A stretch of 64,000 nt of DNA from Pseudomonas gingeri (GCF_013386115.1 NZ_JACAOR010000002.1:295080-359079), one strand, 5' to 3'; positions 34,491-51,824 are shown, numbered from the stretch's first letter. Numbers and translations: made by a program. The notes: a model not told the origin generated them from the letters alone.

Positions 34491-34576
34491 GTAGGAGCCG
34501 GCTTGCTGGCGATTCAGGCGACACGGTGTATCAGGGACACCGCGTTATCGTTCATCGCTGGCAAGCCAGCTCCCAC
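34491..34576. repeat. REPIN between gltD and the gltBD terminator
   Basis: An inverted pair of REP units: 34491-34513 (AGCCGGCTTGCTGGCGAT core) and 34554-34576 (TCGCTGGCAAGCCAGCT core), with about 40 bases between. The core differs by one base pair from the REPIN at 8224-8305. Confidence 0.85.
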
Positions 34577-34606
34577 AGGCACAGCAGTCCAATATTGGAA
34601 TGCGGG

Positions 34607-40505
<5,899 letters not shown>

Positions 40506-40614
40506 AGACACTTTCTCACCAGGCTGCCTCTTACCGAGGCAAATTTCTTTTCAATTCAACCACTTACCATCCACGCCGAACGTACGCCGGCTTTGCAGGG
40601 GCAAAAGGGAGGTC

Positions 40615-40643
40615 ATTGTACACACCGACACAGACGCTCACAA
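40615..40643 (-). promoter_or_regulatory. Candidate sigma-70 promoter of gltBD
   Basis: Read on the minus strand, TTGTGA (complement of 40638-40643) and TACAAT (complement of 40615-40620) are separated by 17 bases. Transcription would begin near 40608, about 100 bases before the gltB ATG. Confidence 0.45.
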
Positions 40644-40656
40644 ATTTAGCGACGAA

Positions 40657-40677
40657 ATGTCGCAAATCTATGTCGCA
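40657..40677 (-). promoter_or_regulatory. Tandem 8-mer upstream of the gltB -35 box
   Basis: TGCGACAT (minus strand) occurs twice with a 13-base period (complement of 40670-40677 and of 40657-40664). A third inverted half-site, GCGAC at 40649-40653, lies nearby. Direct repeats immediately upstream of a -35 box are typical of activator sites; the binding protein is unknown. Confidence 0.35.
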
Positions 40678-40825
40678 TTTATGAAAGGTTTAAAGCGATA
40701 TCTCGTGCTAGTCAAAACATTTTTGAATTCTGACCGCTACGACTCAAATCTACCGTGACGCAGACACCACAAGGCACGCAGCTTTGAAGCTGCGCGCTCA
40801 GGTGGAAATTTTGAGGTGCCGGGAG

Positions 40826-40846
40826 GGCGGCCTGGGTAAGGCCGCC
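40826..40846 (-). terminator. Hairpin just past the DamX-like gene
   Basis: GGCGGCCT and AGGCCGCC form an 8-bp stem with a 5-base loop, 6 bases beyond the stop codon of the DamX-like gene. It has no U-run; likely a weak terminator of the pil-aro operon. Confidence 0.4.
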
Positions 40847-40852
40847 GAATCA

Positions 40853-42445
40853 TCAGCGAGTTGTGGCGAGGTCCTGTTGGACGCTGGCGACAGTGCGAGG
40901 CCAAGGTTTACCAGCCTGAACCTTCGCTGGCAAGGCCTTGATAGCAGTAACCGCTGCATCGCGGCTCGGGAAGCTGCCATAAGTGATCACGTAGAGTGGC
41001 TTGCCGTTGAGCACTTTCTTGAAATAACGGTACTCGCCGCCCTGCTCCTTGACGAAGTTCTGGGCCGTAGCTTCCGAACTGGTGCCGAGGATCTGCACCA
41101 CGTAGTGGCTCGGCGCCTGGCCGGCGTACCAGCTGCCACCGGCGGCAGGCTTGGCTGCCGCTGCGGGTTTCTCGACCGGCTTTTCGACCTTGGCCACCGG
41201 CTTGGCGGGAACCGGGACCGGGGTTTGCGCGGGCTTGGCAACCGGTGCCGCCGGCTTGGCCGTGGCGACCTGGGCCGGGGTAGGACGTGCCGGAGTCGGG
41301 CCGGTAGGCACGCCCAGCGGTGGCGCAGTGGTGGTCACGGTCGGCGGCTGGGCAACACCACCGTCAACCGCTGGTGCACCGCCATCATCGCCTTCGCTCA
41401 TGCCACCCGCGGCTTCCGCGAGCGGACCGCGCATCACCGGCTGCGACTGGCCGACCAACGGCAGTGGCATCGGTTGCGAATTACCGGCGAACTCGACCGC
41501 CGGACCACCCGCGGCATTCGGCTTCGGTGTCTGCCCCAGCGGCAACTGGGCCTGCTCGCTGGCTGGCGCGCCAGCGGTCACCGGCGCCTTGCTGCGGCCG
41601 GAACTCATCCAGGCCGCGGCGATAGCGACCACCACCACCCCAGACAATGCCAACACGTATTTCTTCGACATCTTGAACCCCATACTTGGTCGCTTGACCG
41701 CGGAGCGGCTGGCAATCATGGCTTCGATCATGGCGTCACGAGCGACCTGGTTGATGTTGCCAGGCCAGCCCTCGGCGCTTTCGTGAATCTCAGTGATCTG
41801 CTCAGCGGAAAAAAGTTCGATTCCCTGGCCCGCGCCTTCAAGACGCTGGGCCAGGTATTCGCGTGTCTCTTCTTCGGTGTACGGCTGCAGTTCGATCACG
41901 TGGAAGCGCTCTTCCTCCGTGCCCTGCTGCTCCAGCCCGGCAATCATCGACGACTCGCCGAACAGGAAGACATGCGGACGGCCTTCCGGCGCGCCTGCAG
42001 CCAGTGCCAGCAAGGCTTCGATCGCGGAATCGTCCAGTTGTTCGGCGTCGTCCACCAGCAGGTAGACTTCCTGGCCGGTCAGCGCCAATTGCACCACCTG
42101 CGCCAGGATCGAGCCGATATCGGCCTGGGCCACGTTCAGTGCCTGGGCAATCTGGCGCAGCATACCCGCCGCGTCGCCGGCGCCACGGGCCGACACCACC
42201 ACGCTCTGCACCGACTGCTTGTTGGTGCTCGCCACCAGAGCCTGGCGCAGCAGGGTCTTGCCGCTGCCCTGCGGGCCGGTCACCACCAGCAGCAACTGGC
42301 TGTAGCGGGCCAGGTGATGCAACTGCCCCAGCACCGGTTTGCGCTGGGCCGGGAAGAACTTGAAGCCAGGCACCCGTGGAGCAAAAGGGTCGTGACTCAA
42401 CTGATAATGGCCGAGGAAAGCCTCGTCGGCATGCAAACTAGTCAT
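40853..42445 (-). CDS. DamX-like AAA ATPase with C-terminal SPOR domain
   Basis: A 530-residue protein with a cytoplasmic ExeA/AAA-type ATPase domain (Walker A VTGPQGSGKTLLRQAL near residues 54-69, Walker B VYLLVDDAEQL near 150) and one membrane helix near 270-290 (YVLALSGVVVVAIAAAW). A long Pro/Ala-rich periplasmic linker leads to a C-terminal SPOR domain (HYVVQILGTSSEA; LYVITYGSFPSRD) that binds denuded septal peptidoglycan. Enterobacterial DamX, also next to aroB, has this SPOR role in division. It starts 10 bases after the aroB stop in the same operon. Confidence 0.85.
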   Translation of the reverse strand: MTSLHADEAFLGHYQLSHDPFAPRVPGFKFFPAQRKPVLGQLHHLARYSQLLLVVTGPQGSGKTLLRQALVASTNKQSVQSVVVSARGAGDAAGMLRQIAQALNVAQADIGSILAQVVQLALTGQEVYLLVDDAEQLDDSAIEALLALAAGAPEGRPHVFLFGESSMIAGLEQQGTEEERFHVIELQPYTEEETREYLAQRLEGAGQGIELFSAEQITEIHESAEGWPGNINQVARDAMIEAMIASRSAVKRPSMGFKMSKKYVLALSGVVVVAIAAAWMSSGRSKAPVTAGAPASEQAQLPLGQTPKPNAAGGPAVEFAGNSQPMPLPLVGQSQPVMRGPLAEAAGGMSEGDDGGAPAVDGGVAQPPTVTTTAPPLGVPTGPTPARPTPAQVATAKPAAPVAKPAQTPVPVPAKPVAKVEKPVEKPAAAAKPAAGGSWYAGQAPSHYVVQILGTSSEATAQNFVKEQGGEYRYFKKVLNGKPLYVITYGSFPSRDAAVTAIKALPAKVQAGKPWPRTVASVQQDLATTR

Positions 42446-42455
42446 CGGAATCTTA

Positions 42456-43556
42456 TCAACCTTTAAGCTGAGCCAGGGCGCGGTAGTCCGCTCCCAGCGT
42501 GGCCTGTAGAACCTCTTTCGGATAATCGTCGGTCACCACGGCTTCGCCCATGCGGCGCAACAACACCAGACGTAAACGACCGTCGATCACTTTCTTGTCA
42601 ATTGCCATGTGTTCGAGAAAATCGGCCTCGGTCATCTCCTCCGGAGGAATGACCGGCAATCCCGCGCGCTGGAACAGGCGGATACCGCGATCGCGTTCGG
42701 CGTCGGTGATCCAGCCCAGGCGCGCGGACATCTCCAGCGCCATCACCGTCCCCGCCGCCACGGCCTCACCATGCAGCCAGACACCGTAGCCCATATGGGT
42801 TTCGATGGCATGGCCAAAGGTATGCCCGAGGTTGAGGGTGGCGCGCACCCCGGACTCGCGCTCATCGGCACCGACCACGGCCGCCTTGGCCGCGCAGGAA
42901 CGCTCGATGGCCTCGGTCAGGGCTGCCTGGTCGAGGCCGCGCAAGGCGTCGACGTGCTCTTCCAGCCAGGTCAGGAAAGGCTCGTCGCAGATCAGGCCGT
43001 ACTTGATGACTTCGGCCAGGCCCGCCGACAGCTCGCGGGCGGGCAGTGTGTTGAGGGTCGCGGTATCGATCAGCACCACATTGGGCTGATAGAAGGCACC
43101 GACCATGTTCTTGCCCAGCGGATGGTTGATGCCGGTCTTGCCGCCCACCGACGAATCGACCTGAGACAACAAGGTAGTCGGAACCTGGATAAAGTCCACT
43201 CCGCGCTGATAACAGGCGGCGGCAAAACCGGCCATGTCGCCGATAACGCCGCCGCCCAGGGCGATGACCGTGGTCCGGCGATCGTGGCGGGCGCTCAGCA
43301 GGCCGTCGAAAATCAGCTGCAGGGTTTCCCAGGTCTTGAAGGCCTCGCCGTCGGGCAGTACCACCGAGATCACCGAGTAGCCCGCCAGGCTGCGGGTCAG
43401 GCGTTCGAGATAGAGCGGTGCGACGGTTGCATTGGAGATGATTGCGACTTGCCGACCGGCAATGTGCGGCGTCAGTAGCTCAGGCTTGTCCAGCAGCCCT
43501 TCGCCAATATGAATCGGGTAGCTACGCTCGCCAAGATCGACCTTAAGTGTCTGCAT
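42456..43556 (-). CDS. aroB: 3-dehydroquinate synthase
   Basis: A 366-residue NAD- and metal-dependent enzyme, second step of the shikimate pathway (DAHP to 3-dehydroquinate). The NAD-binding segment [11 protein letters not shown] and the [19 protein letters not shown] motif are conserved, as are the metal-site GHTFGHAIE histidines. It follows aroK after a 149-base gap containing a small hairpin (TGGACGC/GCGTCCA at 43575-43590). Confidence 0.96.
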   Translation of the reverse strand: MQTLKVDLGERSYPIHIGEGLLDKPELLTPHIAGRQVAIISNATVAPLYLERLTRSLAGYSVISVVLPDGEAFKTWETLQLIFDGLLSARHDRRTTVIALGGGVIGDMAGFAAACYQRGVDFIQVPTTLLSQVDSSVGGKTGINHPLGKNMVGAFYQPNVVLIDTATLNTLPARELSAGLAEVIKYGLICDEPFLTWLEEHVDALRGLDQAALTEAIERSCAAKAAVVGADERESGVRATLNLGHTFGHAIETHMGYGVWLHGEAVAAGTVMALEMSARLGWITDAERDRGIRLFQRAGLPVIPPEEMTEADFLEHMAIDKKVIDGRLRLVLLRRMGEAVVTDDYPKEVLQATLGADYRALAQLKG

Positions 43557-43705
43557 GTGTCCCCACAGTGAAGATGGACGCGGGCGTCCAGTCTCAGGAT
43601 TAACGATTGTTGGCGGCGTCCGTTTCCGGCGCCCCCCAATGGCCTTGAGCCATGACCGACACCGAGCATGGCGGGCGTCGAGGATAGCGCATTTCGCCCT
43701 GCGCT

Positions 43706-44224
43706 TTAACGGGGAGGCAGCTGCTGCAAGCGTTCAAGAATATCCAGTACCACCATGCGCGGCGGCCGTTCATCGGTTTCCACCACCAGATCGGCGATTT
43801 CCCGATAAAGCGGATCACGGATCGCCAGCAGGTCCCGCAGCGTTTTTGCCGGGTCGGCGGTACGCAACAGCGGACGGTTGCGATCGCGCGCGGTACGCCC
43901 CACCTGCTGCTCCACCGAAGCATGCAGATAGACCACCCGCCCACCGGCATGCAGGGCCTGGCGATTTTCATCGCGCATGACCGCGCCGCCGCCCGTGGCC
44001 AGGACCACACCGTCGGCTGCGCACAGCTCGGCAATCATCGCCTGCTCGCGATCGCGAAAGCCCGGTTCGCCTTCCTTATCGAAGATCCACGGGATATTGG
44101 CGCCCGTGCGCAGTTCAATTTCCTTATCGGAATCTTTGAAAGGCAGGCGCAGCTCTTTGGCCAGCAAGCGGCCTATGGTGCTCTTTCCAGCCCCCATAGG
44201 CCCAACAAGAATCAAATTTCGCAC
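43706..44224 (-). CDS. aroK: Shikimate kinase
   Basis: A 172-residue P-loop kinase that phosphorylates shikimate at the 3-hydroxyl. Walker A is GPMGAGKST (residues about 8-16), DSDKEIE binds shikimate, and [11 protein letters not shown] and the LID arginine region follow. It lies 4 bases after pilQ, the conserved proteobacterial arrangement that couples pilus and shikimate genes. Confidence 0.96.
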   Translation of the reverse strand: MRNLILVGPMGAGKSTIGRLLAKELRLPFKDSDKEIELRTGANIPWIFDKEGEPGFRDREQAMIAELCAADGVVLATGGGAVMRDENRQALHAGGRVVYLHASVEQQVGRTARDRNRPLLRTADPAKTLRDLLAIRDPLYREIADLVVETDERPPRMVVLDILERLQQLPPR

Positions 44225-44228
44225 AGAA

Positions 44229-46307
44229 TCAACGACTCACAGCAATCGCCTGGTTATTCATGATACGCGGAGTCAGGAATACCAGCAGCTCGGATTTTGC
44301 TTCCGAGACAATGTCTCGGCGGAAAAGGCGGCCAACATACGGCACATCGCCAAGAAATGGCACCTTCTCTTCGGTTTTGCTCTGAGTATTGGAGAACACG
44401 CCACCGATCACCACGGTTTCACCGTCGTTGACCAGTACCTTGGCGTTGACTTCGTTCTTCTTGATCGGCGGCACGTTGTTGAGCACGTTCTGGTAGTCCG
44501 GCTCATCCTTGGTGACCTTCACTTCCATGATGATGCGGTTGTCCGGGGTGATCTGCGGCGTGACCTCGAGGGACAGCGACGCTTCCTTGAAGGACACCGA
44601 GGTAGCCCCGCTGGAGCTGGACTCCTGGTACGGAATCTCGGTGCCCTTGAGGATCTTCGCAGTCTCCTTGTCGGAGGTGACCACCTTGGGCTGCGACACG
44701 ACTTCACCGTTACCGGTCTTCTCCATCGCGCTCAGTTCGAGGTCGAGGATCGTGTTGTCGGTCACGAAGCCGATGCCAATGCCGGAGGTCGCCGTGGTGG
44801 CCCCCAGGTCGACGAACGGTGTACTGGCGCTCTGGCCGGTCAGCTTCGACAGGGTCGGCGAACCGCCGCTGCCCTTCCAGTTGCCGCCGGAAATGCTGCC
44901 GCCCCAGCGGGCGCCCAGTTGCTTGTCATAGCCGACGTTGGCTTCGACGATGCGCGCCTCGATCATCACCTGGCGCACCGGGATATCCAGCTGCGCCACG
45001 ATCCGCCGCAGCTCGTCGAGGCGGTCCTGGGTCTGGTAGGCAATGATGTTGTTGGTGCGGTCATCCACGGTGATCGAACCCCGCTCGTCACCCTTGGCCT
45101 CGGCGCTGGTCACCGACTGGAACAGCTTGGCGATGTCCGCCGCCTTCGCGTAGTTGACCTGCAGCAGCTCGCGGCGCAGCGGGGCCAGCTCGGCGATCTG
45201 CTTCTGCGATTCCAGTTCCTGACGCTCGCGCGCCGCGATCTCGTCCGCCGGCGCCACCAGCAGGACGTTGCCGATCTTACGCTTGTCCAGGCCCTTGGTC
45301 TTGAGCACCAGGTCCAGCGCCTGGTCCCACGGCACGTTCTGCAGGCGCAGGGTAATCCCGCCCTGCACCGTGTCGCTGGCCACCAGGTTCAGGTTGGTGA
45401 AGTCGGCGATCAGTTGCAGCACCGAACGCACATCGATGTCCTGGAAGTTCAGCGAGAGCTTTTCGCCGCTGTAGACAAAACGCTCGGCATTACGCCGCTG
45501 CAGGTCGTCGACGGTCAGCGGGCGGACACTGATGGTCAGCTTGTTGTCGGTCTGGTACGTCGAGTAGTCGAAGGCCCCGCTCGGCTCGATGGAAATGCTC
45601 GCCCGGTCGGCGGACGCCGTGGCATTGACGAATTGCACCGGCGTGGCGAAATCCTTCACGTCCAGGCGCACACGCAGGGGGTCGGGCAGTTGGGTACGAG
45701 GGAACTCCACGCTGATCTTGCCGCCTTTTTCCTGGATATCCGGGCTGATGGACGGATCGGAGAGCTCGATGACCACATTGCCTTCGCCCTGCTCGCCGCG
45801 CTGGAAGTCGATATTGCGAATGGCCTTGCCCGCCGGTACGTAGGGCTTGGGCGCCGCACGCGCGGGTTGCGCCACCGCGGCAGCCACCGGCCGGGCCGCA
45901 CTGGCCTGGCCCGGCACGGCGGCGGCCGCGCCCTGGCCGACCACCACGAACAGGTTGTTGCCCTCGATACGGGTGCTGTAGGGCACCAGCTTGGTCAGGT
46001 TGATGATTAGCCGGGTACGATCCTTGGCTTCCACCACGGTCACGCTGCGTGCATTGCCCACGCCCAGGTCACGGGTCCTGGTCGCCAACTGGCTGGTCAC
46101 CCCGGTCAGGTCCAGGGCAATCCGCGCCGGCTGATCGGTGGTGTAGCCATGGGGCGCGGTGGGGGCGCTGTCGAAGGCGAGCCTGAGCTCAACCCGATCT
46201 CCCGGCAGCGCCGCCACATCGAGGGTCTTGAGGTTGGCGGCCAGCACCATCGGCGACACCAGCGCCATCCATAGCGAAATGCCGAAGGTGGAAATAATCC
46301 TGTTCAT
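44229..46307 (-). CDS. pilQ: Type IV pilus secretin PilQ
   Basis: A 692-residue outer membrane secretin. The signal peptide is cut near VLA/ANL. Two AMIN peptidoglycan-binding domains follow (about 30-130 and 170-260), then N0/N1 domains ([22 protein letters not shown]) and the secretin core ([22 protein letters not shown]). It forms the channel through which the pilus emerges. The start is ATG 46307; an upstream GTG at 46319 overlaps the pilP stop and gives a less typical signal peptide. Confidence 0.95.
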   Translation of the reverse strand: MNRIISTFGISLWMALVSPMVLAANLKTLDVAALPGDRVELRLAFDSAPTAPHGYTTDQPARIALDLTGVTSQLATRTRDLGVGNARSVTVVEAKDRTRLIINLTKLVPYSTRIEGNNLFVVVGQGAAAAVPGQASAARPVAAAVAQPARAAPKPYVPAGKAIRNIDFQRGEQGEGNVVIELSDPSISPDIQEKGGKISVEFPRTQLPDPLRVRLDVKDFATPVQFVNATASADRASISIEPSGAFDYSTYQTDNKLTISVRPLTVDDLQRRNAERFVYSGEKLSLNFQDIDVRSVLQLIADFTNLNLVASDTVQGGITLRLQNVPWDQALDLVLKTKGLDKRKIGNVLLVAPADEIAARERQELESQKQIAELAPLRRELLQVNYAKAADIAKLFQSVTSAEAKGDERGSITVDDRTNNIIAYQTQDRLDELRRIVAQLDIPVRQVMIEARIVEANVGYDKQLGARWGGSISGGNWKGSGGSPTLSKLTGQSASTPFVDLGATTATSGIGIGFVTDNTILDLELSAMEKTGNGEVVSQPKVVTSDKETAKILKGTEIPYQESSSSGATSVSFKEASLSLEVTPQITPDNRIIMEVKVTKDEPDYQNVLNNVPPIKKNEVNAKVLVNDGETVVIGGVFSNTQSKTEEKVPFLGDVPYVGRLFRRDIVSEAKSELLVFLTPRIMNNQAIAVSR

Positions 46308-46318
46308 ATCGAGTTCCA

Positions 46319-46846
46319 CTATGAGTGCTCTTTCAAAGGGATGGTGCGCGGCCGTTCCAGCCAGGTGCCTTCACCGTCCGGAACGATTTCGATCACCTCG
46401 ACCTGGGAGTCGGTGATGGCCACGATCCGGCCCTCGTTGCGCCCCAGGTAATCACCCACTTTCAAACGATGGACGCCACCGGCCCCGCGCAACAGGGCGT
46501 AGGTACCGCTGGCATTGGAAAGCGTGCCGACCATCTCGAACTGCTCGATATTGAAGCCTTCGAGAAACTGCTTGGTCCGGTTCGGATCCGGCTTGACCTC
46601 GTGGGAACCTTTCTGGCGGTTCACCAGGTCGATCTTGACCGGCGGCTGGAACGGACTGCGCAGCGACGAGGCGTTGTAGGTGAACGCCTCGTAGGAAATG
46701 AACTTCGGTGTCGGTTCGATATTGCCGGCCGGACGCGCGCGTACTTCACGCATGTAGGCGTCCAGGTCACTGAAGTCATTGCTGTTGCCACAGCCGGCCA
46801 GCAGCACCGCGACCATCGCTACGCACAACCCACGCAAGCCGCTCAT
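46319..46846 (-). CDS. pilP: Type IV pilus inner-membrane lipoprotein PilP
   Basis: A 175-residue lipoprotein with lipobox LLAGC (Cys19) followed by GNSNDFSDLDAYMREV. The C-terminal beta-sandwich (LKVGDYLGRNEGRIVAI) binds the PilQ N0 domain, while the N-terminal helix binds PilN/PilO. It links the inner membrane platform to the secretin. It overlaps pilO by 4 bases. Confidence 0.94.
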   Translation of the reverse strand: MSGLRGLCVAMVAVLLAGCGNSNDFSDLDAYMREVRARPAGNIEPTPKFISYEAFTYNASSLRSPFQPPVKIDLVNRQKGSHEVKPDPNRTKQFLEGFNIEQFEMVGTLSNASGTYALLRGAGGVHRLKVGDYLGRNEGRIVAITDSQVEVIEIVPDGEGTWLERPRTIPLKEHS

Positions 46847-47466
46847 TTCTGCAGCCCCTTGTCGTTGTAGCGATAGGTCTTGGCGAGAATGCTCATGCGC
46901 AGCTTGTTGCCATTGTTCGCGGCGACCGGCTTGATCTCGAAATCGTGCAGGGTGACGATTCGCGGCAAGCTGGCCACGCCACTGACAAAGGTCGCCAGGT
47001 CATGGTAGGCGCCGGTCACGGTGATCTGGATCGGCAGCTCGATATAGAACTGCTGCGCCACCTCGGGCAACAGCTTGATCTCTTCGAACTCCAGTCCGCT
47101 GCCAAGCCCGGTCCGGGTGATGTCTTCCAGCAGCCCGGGCACCTCGGTATCGCTGGGCAGTTGCTTGAGCAGCGCGCCGAAGGACGCCTCCATGTCGAGC
47201 ATCTGCTGGGTGTAGGCTTCCAGGTTCGCCGCCAGGTGCGCCTTGGTCGCGAACTGCTCCTTCAAGGTGACTTCCGTGGCCCGCTGCTGATCCAGCTGGT
47301 CGGTCAGGTCCTTGATATAGAAGTTGTAGCCCAGCGTCAGCACCAGCACGGCGACGATGACGCCACAGGCGCCCTTGACCGCCGCGGGCCAGGAGCCGAT
47401 GTTCTGCATGTCGAGATCGGCGAGGTCGATCTTGCGCAGGTTTTCCAGCCATTCGGAAACATTCAT
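46843..47466 (-). CDS. pilO: Type IV pilus alignment protein PilO
   Basis: A 207-residue bitopic protein: short cytoplasmic N-terminus, one membrane helix (about 30-50), a coiled coil (LDQQRATEVTLKEQFATKAH) and a ferredoxin-like periplasmic domain. It forms heterodimers with PilN. It overlaps pilN by 4 bases and pilP by 4. Confidence 0.94.
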   Translation of the reverse strand: MNVSEWLENLRKIDLADLDMQNIGSWPAAVKGACGVIVAVLVLTLGYNFYIKDLTDQLDQQRATEVTLKEQFATKAHLAANLEAYTQQMLDMEASFGALLKQLPSDTEVPGLLEDITRTGLGSGLEFEEIKLLPEVAQQFYIELPIQITVTGAYHDLATFVSGVASLPRIVTLHDFEIKPVAANNGNKLRMSILAKTYRYNDKGLQK

Positions 47467-48028
47467 TTGGCAGCCCCCGGAACCGGTGGCTGGGTCTGGC
47501 GCACGCTCAGCTGGAACACGTTCGCCTGGTCGACCGCGCCGGCCGTCGTCGCCTTGACCTCGGTCAGGCTCGGCGCCTCGAGCCAGTCGGAAGCGTCGAG
47601 GTTGCGCATCAGGTCCGAGACCCGGTTGTTGGACTCCGCCGCGCCGGTAAGCGCAATGGTCTTGCCGGTCATCTTCACTTCAGTGAAATACACGCCATCA
47701 GGCAGGGTTCGCGCCAGCTGATCGAAGATCCGCCCGCTGATCGGCCGGTTGCCTTGCAGGTCCTGGATGATTTTCATCCGCTCGATCAATTGCTGGCGAC
47801 GCGCCTTGAGTTCGCTGATCTGCTTGATGCGCGCATCGAGCTGGGCGATCTCCTTGTTCATGTAGGCATTGCGCGCGGTCTGGTGATCGATGGAATTGCT
47901 GATGTACTGGTCAGTCATCAGGACCAGGCCGACAGCCGCCACCAGCACACCGACCAGGGCCGTCAGGAAGCGCTTGCGCCGTTCTTCACGCAGTTGCTCG
48001 CGCCAGGGGAGAAGGTTGATCCGCGCCA

Positions 48029-48029
<1 letters not shown>
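47463..48029 (-). CDS. pilN: Type IV pilus alignment protein PilN
   Basis: A 188-residue bitopic protein whose N-terminus MARINLLPWREQLREERR is the conserved PilM-binding peptide. A membrane helix (about 23-42) and a periplasmic coiled coil plus ferredoxin-like fold follow. It bridges cytoplasmic PilM to PilO/PilP. Confidence 0.95.
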
Positions 48030-49120
<1,091 letters not shown>

Positions 49121-49174
49121 TTACGGACCCTTTATGATAATGGGCATTTAATAGCAGTCTTGACATAAGCGCAA

Positions 49175-49205
49175 ATGACGCTCAACACCAAAAAATGCTT
49201 ATAAT
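49175..49205 (+). promoter_or_regulatory. Candidate ponA promoter
   Basis: A perfect TATAAT (49200-49205) lies in the pilM-ponA gap, with a weak -35 (ATGACG, 49175-49180) at long spacing. A consensus TTGACA at 49160-49165 is too far for this -10. The -10 alone is convincing; the leader to the start codon is about 85 bases. Confidence 0.4.
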
Positions 49206-49296
49206 GCCCACGTTTTTCTCCGAGCCGTCGAACCAGCGCTTGCTGTGAATTTAGCCTGACGCCTAACCCATTCTTTTATCTGGAAATCCACAAGCC

Positions 49297-51732
49297 TTGA
49301 TTCGTCTGCTGAAGTTTTTCGGGTGGTCTTTCGTCGCCGTGTTCTGCGGCCTGTTGCTCGTCCTGAGCGGTGCATTTCTCTATCTTAGTCCGGGCTTGCC
49401 GTCCGTGGAGACGCTGAGAAGCATCCAGTTGCAGATTCCGCTCCGGGTCTACACCAGCGATGGCAAGCTGATCGCCGAATTCGGCGAGATGCGCCGTTCA
49501 CCCATTCGCTTCGCCGACATCCCACCGAATTTCATCAATGCCCTGCTCAGCGCCGAAGACGACAACTTCGCCAATCACTACGGTGTCGACCCCAGCAGCC
49601 TGATGCGTGCCGCGACCCAGTTGGTCAAGAGCGGGCACATCCAGTCCGGCGGCAGTACCATCACCATGCAGGTGGCGAAAAACTTCTTCCTGTCCAGCGA
49701 GCGTAGCTTCTCGCGCAAGACAAACGAGATTCTTCTTGCCCTGCAGATCGAACGCCAGCTGACCAAGGATGAAATCCTCGAGCTGTACGTGAACAAGATC
49801 TACCTGGGCAACCGCGCCTACGGTATCGAAGCCGCATCACAGGTGTATTACGGTAAATCGATCCGGGACATCACCCTGGCCCAGATGGCGATGATCGCCG
49901 GCCTGCCCAAGGCTCCGTCGCGCTTCAACCCGCTGGCCAACCCGGTCCGCGCCAAGGAGCGTCGCGACTGGATCCTGGGACGCATGTACAAGCTCGGCAA
50001 GATCGACGAAGCCGCTTACCAGGCCGCCATCGTCGAGCCGATCAACGCCAGCTACCACGTGCCGACGCCGGAAGTGAACGCGCCGTACATCGCCGAAATG
50101 GCCCGCGCCGAAATGGTCGGCCGCTATGGCAGCGAGGCCTACACCGAAGGTTTCCGCGTCACCACCACGGTGCCGAGCAACCTCCAGGAACTGGCCAACC
50201 ATGCCGTCCAGGAAGGCCTGATCACCTATGACCAGCGCCACGGCTACCGTGGCCCCGAGTCGCGCCTGCCGGGCAAGACCCGCGACGCCTGGATCGCGGA
50301 GCTGGGCAAGCAGCGCCCCATCAGCGGCCTGGAACCGGCGATCGTCACCCAGGTGGACAAGAACATGCTGCACGTCCTGACCCGCAACGGTCCGGAACTC
50401 GTCGCCTGGGACAGCATGAAATGGGCGCGTCCGTACCTCAACACCAACAGCCTGGGCGCGGCACCGAAGCAGCCGTCCGATGTCGCCCAGGTCGGCGACC
50501 TGATCCGCGTCCAGCGCCAATCCGACAACAGCCTGAAATTCAGCCAGGTGCCGGCAGCCCAGAGCGCGCTGGTCTCCCTTGACCCGCAAAACGGCGCGAT
50601 TCGCGCCCTGGTCGGTGGTTTCGCCTTCGAGCAGAGCAACTACAACCGCGCCATGCAGGCCAAGCGCCAGCCGGGATCGAGCTTCAAGCCGTTCATCTAC
50701 AGCGCGGCGCTGGACAACGGCTACACCCCGGCCAGCCTGGTCAACGATGCCCCGATCGTGTTCGTCGACGAGTACCTGGACAAGGTCTGGCGGCCGAAGA
50801 ACGACACCAACACCTTCCTTGGCCCGATCCGCATGCGCGAGGCGCTGTACAAGTCGCGCAACCTGGTCTCGATTCGCCTGCTGCAAAGCCTGGGCGTCGA
50901 CAAGACCATCGACTACATTGCCAAGTTCGGCTTCAACAAGCAGGACCTGCCACGCAACCTGTCCCTGGCCCTGGGTACCGCGACCCTGACGCCGATGGAA
51001 ATCGCCACCGGCTGGAGCACCTTCGCCAATGGCGGCTACAAGATCACGCCGTACCTGATCGACAAGATCGAAAGCCGCAACGGCGATACCCTGTTCGTCG
51101 CCAACCCGCCAAGCGTACCGACCGGCGAAGCGGCCAGCAGCGGCATCGCGGCACCGAGCCAGCCGACGTTTACCGTCAACAGCACCGGCGAGGCACCTGC
51201 TCCCGCGGCCCAGGCTCCGGCCGTCGCAGAACGCATCATCGACGGGCGCACCACCTACATCCTCAACAGCATGCTCGAGGACGTGATCAAGCTCGGCACC
51301 GGCCGTCGCGCCCTGGCCCTGGGCCGCAGCGACCTGGCGGGCAAGACCGGTACCACCAACGAATCCAAGGACGCCTGGTTCACCGGCTACAACGCCGACT
51401 ACATCACCACCGTCTGGACCGGCTTCGACCAGCCCGAGAGTCTCGGGCGCCGCGAGTTCGGCGGCACGGTGGCACTGCCGATCTGGATGGACTACATGGG
51501 CGCGGCGCTCAAGGGCATGCCGCCGCACACCCAGGCGGAGCCGGAAGGCATCCTCAGCCTGCGGGTCGATCCGGTCAGCGGCCGCGCGGCCACACCGGGC
51601 ACGCCCAATGCCTACTTCGAGCTGTTCAAGAGCGAAGACACGCCACCATCGGTCAATGAGCTGGGCAATGGCGGCAGCGCCCCGGGCAGCCCGCTGCCGG
51701 CGGACGAGGCGGCGCCGATCGACCTGTTCTGA
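49297..51732 (+). CDS. ponA: Penicillin-binding protein 1A
   Basis: An 811-residue bifunctional class A PBP. Membrane helix near residues 5-28; the GT51 glycosyltransferase has EDDNFANHYGVD and GGSTITMQVAKNFFL; an OB-like insert lies near 330-430. The transpeptidase has SSFK (SxxK), SRN (SxN) and KTGT. It polymerises and cross-links peptidoglycan in the periplasm. The start is TTG 49297 (IRLLKFFGW follows), because no ATG or GTG lies between an upstream stop and the membrane anchor. Divergent from the pilus operon, as in other Pseudomonas. Confidence 0.95.
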   Translation: MIRLLKFFGWSFVAVFCGLLLVLSGAFLYLSPGLPSVETLRSIQLQIPLRVYTSDGKLIAEFGEMRRSPIRFADIPPNFINALLSAEDDNFANHYGVDPSSLMRAATQLVKSGHIQSGGSTITMQVAKNFFLSSERSFSRKTNEILLALQIERQLTKDEILELYVNKIYLGNRAYGIEAASQVYYGKSIRDITLAQMAMIAGLPKAPSRFNPLANPVRAKERRDWILGRMYKLGKIDEAAYQAAIVEPINASYHVPTPEVNAPYIAEMARAEMVGRYGSEAYTEGFRVTTTVPSNLQELANHAVQEGLITYDQRHGYRGPESRLPGKTRDAWIAELGKQRPISGLEPAIVTQVDKNMLHVLTRNGPELVAWDSMKWARPYLNTNSLGAAPKQPSDVAQVGDLIRVQRQSDNSLKFSQVPAAQSALVSLDPQNGAIRALVGGFAFEQSNYNRAMQAKRQPGSSFKPFIYSAALDNGYTPASLVNDAPIVFVDEYLDKVWRPKNDTNTFLGPIRMREALYKSRNLVSIRLLQSLGVDKTIDYIAKFGFNKQDLPRNLSLALGTATLTPMEIATGWSTFANGGYKITPYLIDKIESRNGDTLFVANPPSVPTGEAASSGIAAPSQPTFTVNSTGEAPAPAAQAPAVAERIIDGRTTYILNSMLEDVIKLGTGRRALALGRSDLAGKTGTTNESKDAWFTGYNADYITTVWTGFDQPESLGRREFGGTVALPIWMDYMGAALKGMPPHTQAEPEGILSLRVDPVSGRAATPGTPNAYFELFKSEDTPPSVNELGNGGSAPGSPLPADEAAPIDLF

Positions 51733-51772
51733 TCCTGCCGGGCGGCTCACCACCGCCCGAACGCCACCCACA

Positions 51773-51806
51773 AAAAAGCCCCGGCTCTCTCGAGCCGGGG
51801 CTTTTT
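51773..51806. terminator. Bidirectional rho-independent terminator between ponA and maeB
   Basis: AAAAAGCCCCGGCTC (51773-51787) pairs perfectly with GAGCCGGGGCTTTTT (51792-51806) around a TCTC loop. The 15-bp stem has A/U flanks in both orientations, so it serves the convergent ponA and maeB genes. Confidence 0.92.
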
Positions 51807-51824
51807 GTTTGACGCTACGACGGC

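Larger units (their letters stand above)
40506..40852. other. gltB leader and upstream regulatory region
   Basis: The 347-base gap between gltB and the DamX-like gene holds a predicted gltB promoter (40615-40643), a repeated ATGTCGCA motif just upstream of it (40657-40677), and two hairpins near the end of the DamX-like transcript (40777-40794 and 40826-40846). The gltB leader is about 100 bases. No small gene is evident. Confidence 0.55.

Noticed and set aside
40777..40794. CGCAGCTT/AAGCTGCG hairpin as terminator
   Set aside because: The perfect stem leaves only a 2-base loop and no U-run follows on either strand.
49837..51771. 644-codon minus-strand open frame opposite ponA
   Set aside because: Shadow of ponA; composition biased and crosses the bidirectional terminator.
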